Source: a virus
DNA length: 22,726 nt
IMG/VR virus record: IMGVR_UViG_3300030329_005208
Location: 1 to 22,726 of that record
Strand: one strand, 5' to 3'
Shown piece after piece: positions 19,734-22,726 of this stretch. The notes beneath the pieces are model-generated. The model was not told the DNA's origin, ran no database searches, and saw only the letters and a list, made by a program, of their open reading frames with translations. The translations under genes were made by a program, and so were the position numbers. Each line of letters begins with the position of its first letter. Position 1 is the first letter of the stretch.

Positions 19734-20726
19734 TTAAAAGTCTAATGTTACTAATGCATCTGTTCCATCATCTACAGATTTCATTGAAACATCAATCATC
19801 ATTAAATCACCTTCAGATAAAGCGACATTAGTTATCACAGCATTATCAATTTGAATCCCACCTGCATTAGAAGCAGTTATTTTAAAAGGATAATCTGTAG
19901 TAAATGCTGCTGTTTGAGTATCAAAGGTATTAATAAACCCATCTGTATTAGCATCATACTTCACTTGACAATCAAGATTTACAACAAACTCAGCAGCCCT
20001 ATTTATAACATCATAGCCTGCTGCACCTAATCTAACCCCTGAAAATATTGCAGGATTCTCTAATGTTAAACTAAATGAACTTAATGTGGCATCTTCATCT
20101 AATACTTCTGTCGCAGTTGCAGATGATAATTTGAAAAAATCAGTATTAACATAAGCAGTACCACCTGCATTTGTATTCTCATTAAAATCACAAGCACATC
20201 CTGTTTGAATAGTAGCAGACCATTTATACATCCCCCCATCGGCAGTTGCATCAGCAGACAATACAAAATTTGTCACCACACATCCTGGCATTTCTATGTT
20301 TTTACCATTTGTTTGGTCTGGAGCTTTTAACACAAGTGTGAATGTATCAAAATCACCAGCAGTTTCACTTTCGCCATACTGTAATGCTTCAGGAGTATAT
20401 CCTGATGGAACAGTAAAGTTCTCCCCTGCCTCTGATGTTATGTTTTCAATAAGTGCTTTGTGAGCTACATCATCATGAAATCTTCCTGATAAGGATAACT
20501 CCACAACTCTTAAATTATTGTCTTGGAAAAAATCTTTTGTTTTAAGTGTCCTTCCTTTTGTACTCCTTACATCTAAACTCTGAGTTACATTTAAACTTGG
20601 CATACCAATAGAATCTACATCTAATTGATACATGCCACTCGTTGCAGTAACTGCTGTTCCTAAAGTACCTTCTCCTAATATCCAAACTTCCCACTCCTTA
20701 GGGGAAAACCCTATATTACTTGCCAT
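19734..20726 (-). CDS. Major tail protein paralogue 1, 330 aa
   Basis: The upstream member of the tandem pair, starting MASNIGFSPKEWEVWILGEG. Blocks shared with its paralogue are MYQLDVDSIGMPSLNVTQSL, GRTLKTKDFFQDNNL, LSLSGRFHDDVAHKA, CVVTNFVLSADATADGGMYK, YDVINRAAEF, CQVKYDANTDGFINTFDTQT and VITNVALSEGDLMMIDVSMK. Beta-rich, no signal peptide, acidic: typical of tail tube subunits. Its Shine-Dalgarno site AGGAGGT (20738-20732, inside the previous gene) is the strongest of the late operon, which fits a highly expressed virion protein. Its start overlaps the preceding gene by 11 bases. Confidence 0.84.
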   Translation of the reverse strand: MASNIGFSPKEWEVWILGEGTLGTAVTATSGMYQLDVDSIGMPSLNVTQSLDVRSTKGRTLKTKDFFQDNNLRVVELSLSGRFHDDVAHKALIENITSEAGENFTVPSGYTPEALQYGESETAGDFDTFTLVLKAPDQTNGKNIEMPGCVVTNFVLSADATADGGMYKWSATIQTGCACDFNENTNAGGTAYVNTDFFKLSSATATEVLDEDATLSSFSLTLENPAIFSGVRLGAAGYDVINRAAEFVVNLDCQVKYDANTDGFINTFDTQTAAFTTDYPFKITASNAGGIQIDNAVITNVALSEGDLMMIDVSMKSVDDGTDALVTLDF

Positions 20727-20937
20727 TTTTTACCTCCTGTTTTTTTGTTGAAGAAGGCTTAGGTGGAGCAACTTTAACTTCTTCTACTTTATCTTTGCTT
20801 TTTTCAGGGATATTAGCAACATCTACTATTTTCCCATCATTTAAGGAAAACCAATTACTTTTAGTAAACCCCTGATGAGAGCCTGATGAACATAATCCTC
20901 CTGATTCTAAAACTTCTTTTTTTAATTTTATTTTCAT
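20716..20937 (-). CDS. Hypothetical protein between connector and tail tube genes, 73 aa
   Basis: I do not recognise this protein. The first 45 residues contain a Gly/Ser/Phe stretch (GGLCSSGSHQGFTKSNWF) and a short strand (KIVDVANIP). The rest is Lys/Pro/Glu/Val-rich and likely disordered (VKVAPPKPSSTKKQEVK). Similar short proteins with a basic, low-complexity tail lie at this place in other tail operons, possibly as tail-completion or assembly factors. The ATG at 20937 follows GGAGGGCTT, a strong site, and its 3' end overlaps the tail protein gene. Confidence 0.6.
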   Translation of the reverse strand: MKIKLKKEVLESGGLCSSGSHQGFTKSNWFSLNDGKIVDVANIPEKSKDKVEEVKVAPPKPSSTKKQEVKNGK

Positions 20938-20945
20938 AAGCCCTC

Positions 20946-21383
20946 CTAGCCTACATTACCTAAATGTTGGCATTTCCATGCCCATTCTGTTATATAAATA
21001 CCTGATTCTTCATCTGTATTTAAATCTGTACTTTCAAATCTGCAATTAAAGGCATCACTACCATCTGATAAATCCATTGACATATTATCATGTATTAAAG
21101 CCTCTATACGAGATATATATCTTAATATATGATCTAATGCTGTTTCCTTAACATTAACTTCTGCAAATATAAATCTTACTGTAATAGAAAATTCTCTTGT
21201 TTCTGAGGTTATATTATACTCACTCAACACACTCCCTGTAGGAATAAGCTGAAGTGCCTGATTTACACCTTTAGGTACAGTATTACCTTTGTAGACAGGT
21301 AGAGCTCCTTTAAATTCTGTTTCCAAAACAGACTCTAACTTATCTAAAATATTCTTCCAATTGTTTGTAAAAGTTACTGCCAT
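20946..21383 (-). CDS. Putative tail terminator/neck protein, 145 aa
   Basis: It sits immediately upstream of the tail-tube genes, where siphoviruses encode the tail terminator (gpU/gp17-like) or tail-completion protein. The sequence fits the small alpha/beta terminator fold: an N-terminal helix (NNWKNILDKLESVLETEF), a PVYKGN loop, a long beta strand EFSITVRFIFAEVN, a second helix (ILRYISRIEALIHDN) and a last strand ending in EWAWKCQHLG. A pattern of helix, strand, helix, strand with aromatic ends is typical. The ATG at 21383 has only a distant GGAAAA as ribosome-binding site. Assignment rests on context and general shape. Confidence 0.62.
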   Translation of the reverse strand: MAVTFTNNWKNILDKLESVLETEFKGALPVYKGNTVPKGVNQALQLIPTGSVLSEYNITSETREFSITVRFIFAEVNVKETALDHILRYISRIEALIHDNMSMDLSDGSDAFNCRFESTDLNTDEESGIYITEWAWKCQHLGNVG

Positions 21384-21412
21384 TTTCTATATTTTCCAAA
21401 TTAGGTTAAACA

Positions 21413-22633
21413 CTATTTTCTCGTCATTCTAACTGAGTTTATAGCAGAGTTATCTACTTCCTCAGCCCAACCTGCAACTTCTACTTCCCATTCATTTGAA
21501 GCTGTTGCAACACTAGCATCTGTAGAACCCCCAAATCTTATTTGAAGCCCACCTGCTAAAGGTTGATAATCCCCTGTTATAACTTCTTCAGTTACAACTT
21601 GGTTGTTTTTTAAACCATCTGAATCTTTTACATACACATTATATTTAGCAGTTCCTATAACTCCTGCTGTAGAGGCACTAATAGAAACTTTTACTAAGTC
21701 CCAAGAGCCTGACCATCTTCCTCTTGTATCTACTGGTCTTACACTTCCTGATGTATAAGTAACATCTCTTATAATTCCTTTTGATGAGTCCCCAGTTGTC
21801 TGCCATGATAAAGCTGCTCCTCCACTATTTAAAGAATCTATGTTTCCTTGTGCATCTTCCATTAATGCATTTGCAACCTCTGAAGTTGGATCATGTGCTC
21901 TTATAAGGAATGTAGCAGCGAGCAAAGCAGTTGTTCTAACTATAATGTAGTCATAATTACCTTCTTTATCTTTTAATTGTTCTTTAGGTAAATTAGGATC
22001 TAGTTTTGCATCTAAATATCTACTAGCATTTGCTGTCATTCTTGTTATTAATGTAGAAAAATCTTCCCCTGCTTCCATATTTAAATCATTTGGGTCTACA
22101 TCATTGTTAAATGCAGCAACAAGCAAATCTAAATTTTCATCATAAAAAAACCAATTTTGGTCTAATGAATCTACTTCATCTTCATCTACTGCAAGAAAAA
22201 CATTAGCATCTACAAGATGGTCTTGAATGTGTGTTCCAAATAAACCCCTACTGCCTGAAACCCCAAGTGTAGTTCCATCAGTAACAACACTTGTTAAAAA
22301 CCACTCATTGTCAATTCTAAATAAATCATAAGCTCCAAAATTTGTTGTAGAATCTACAGATATGGCAGTAGCACCATCTTCTATTTTTGTTGCTACTTGT
22401 GTTTTTGCAGAGTTTAATTTACTAGTCAGATTAGTCATTAATGCACCATCTTTAAATAATTGTGTTACTAACCCTACATTATGAACATAGTAAATATTCA
22501 CATTAGAATGAGTGCCATAATCTTCTAGTTCTTTAGTCCATCCATAAATAGCTCTTTTATTATCAAAAGAATCTACTTGAGGAAAAACATCTTTTAATTG
22601 TCTATGTGTGCAATATGTTGGTGCTGTTGCCAT
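21413..22633 (-). CDS. Head-tail connector-like protein with inserted beta domain, 406 aa
   Basis: Residues about 1-30 and 190-260 look like a head-tail adaptor: APTYCTHRQLKDVFPQVDSF, then SRYLDAKLDPNLPKEQ and an IIVRTTALLAATFLIRAHDP helix, in the arrangement of gp6/DUF1320-type connectors. Between them, residues about 80-155 form a beta domain (ISVDSTTNFGAYDLFRIDNE, then SGSRGLFGTHIQDH) of a kind I know as an inserted module in phage structural proteins. The C-terminal 140 residues are also beta-rich (VKVSISASTAGVIG). The long form with extra domains is unusual for an adaptor, so it may also be a neck or tail-completion protein. The ATG at 22633 has GGAGGGTTAAT upstream. Confidence 0.6.
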   Translation of the reverse strand: MATAPTYCTHRQLKDVFPQVDSFDNKRAIYGWTKELEDYGTHSNVNIYYVHNVGLVTQLFKDGALMTNLTSKLNSAKTQVATKIEDGATAISVDSTTNFGAYDLFRIDNEWFLTSVVTDGTTLGVSGSRGLFGTHIQDHLVDANVFLAVDEDEVDSLDQNWFFYDENLDLLVAAFNNDVDPNDLNMEAGEDFSTLITRMTANASRYLDAKLDPNLPKEQLKDKEGNYDYIIVRTTALLAATFLIRAHDPTSEVANALMEDAQGNIDSLNSGGAALSWQTTGDSSKGIIRDVTYTSGSVRPVDTRGRWSGSWDLVKVSISASTAGVIGTAKYNVYVKDSDGLKNNQVVTEEVITGDYQPLAGGLQIRFGGSTDASVATASNEWEVEVAGWAEEVDNSAINSVRMTRK

Positions 22634-22634
22634 A

Positions 22635-22726
22635 TTAACCCTCCACTACTAAGTTTATTTTTCCTGTTACTTTAGCATTCATTGATCTAACTTTTATTTC
22701 TTCTATAGTATTTTTAGTAGTTTCAG
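22635..22726 (-). CDS. C-terminal end of an upstream structural gene (partial)
   Basis: The last 29 codons of a leftward gene that enters from the right edge and stops at 22637-22635, one base before the next ATG (TAATATG). The visible end is basic with alternating Val/Ile/Lys (TIEEIKVRSMNAKVTGKINL). Too little remains to identify it. By operon order it would be a head or head-completion gene. Confidence 0.6.
   Translation of the reverse strand, partial: ETTKNTIEEIKVRSMNAKVTGKINLVVEG

Noticed and set aside
1-22726. CRISPR arrays, insertion sequences, integrase
   Set aside because: No regularly spaced repeats, transposase motifs or tyrosine/serine recombinase signatures were seen on either strand.

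Overview
This window looks like part of an AT-rich, long-tailed (siphovirus-type) phage genome. The evidence is a rightward block of small, tightly overlapping early genes that includes a recombination and replication set, followed by a leftward block of tail-morphogenesis genes in classic order: connector, tail terminator, two major tail proteins, frameshifted tail chaperone, tape measure, tail-tip proteins. The host cannot be fixed from this sequence. The very low GC of the left arm and the style of the tail proteins remind me of uncultured marine siphoviruses, which is an impression and not a database result.

Layout. Positions 1-116 (-) hold the N-terminus of a helix-turn-helix protein running off the left edge, possibly the small terminase. 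Positions 117-535 are a divergent control region. Positions 536-3713 (+) are a run of mostly unknown small proteins, extremely AT-rich, with one recognisable gene (GP88-like, 1383-2081) and several micro-ORFs, many with ATGA or TAATG overlaps. Positions 3714-4054 are a non-coding stretch with three successive predicted RNA hairpins. Positions 4055-6788 (+) carry a Cro/CI-type regulator, a single-strand annealing protein (DUF1071/Sak-like), a minimal SSB-like protein and a replication accessory protein. Positions 6836-6903 form a tRNA/tmRNA-like element without a D stem. Positions 6934-9548 (+) hold a cluster of small zinc-ribbon proteins, a PP-loop/PAPS-reductase-like protein and two adjacent PD-(D/E)XK nucleases. 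The rightward arm ends at 9548 and the leftward late arm ends at 9550, with both stop codons inside one perfect palindrome.

Late arm, read right to left from 22726: the end of an unknown gene, a head-tail connector-like protein, a tail-terminator candidate, a 73-residue protein, two tandem paralogous major tail proteins, a tail assembly chaperone with a -1 frameshifted long form, the tape measure, a 1586-residue tail hub/tip protein containing a dockerin-like double calcium-binding motif, and two more tail or virion proteins. If the genome is circular or circularly permuted, the gene starting at 116 (-) would begin the same late operon (terminase, head, tail), and 117-535 would be the switch between early and late transcription.

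The early genes probably supply replication, annealing recombination, Holliday-junction processing and host takeover, and the late genes build the tail. No integrase, lysis gene, portal or capsid gene is visible in this window.
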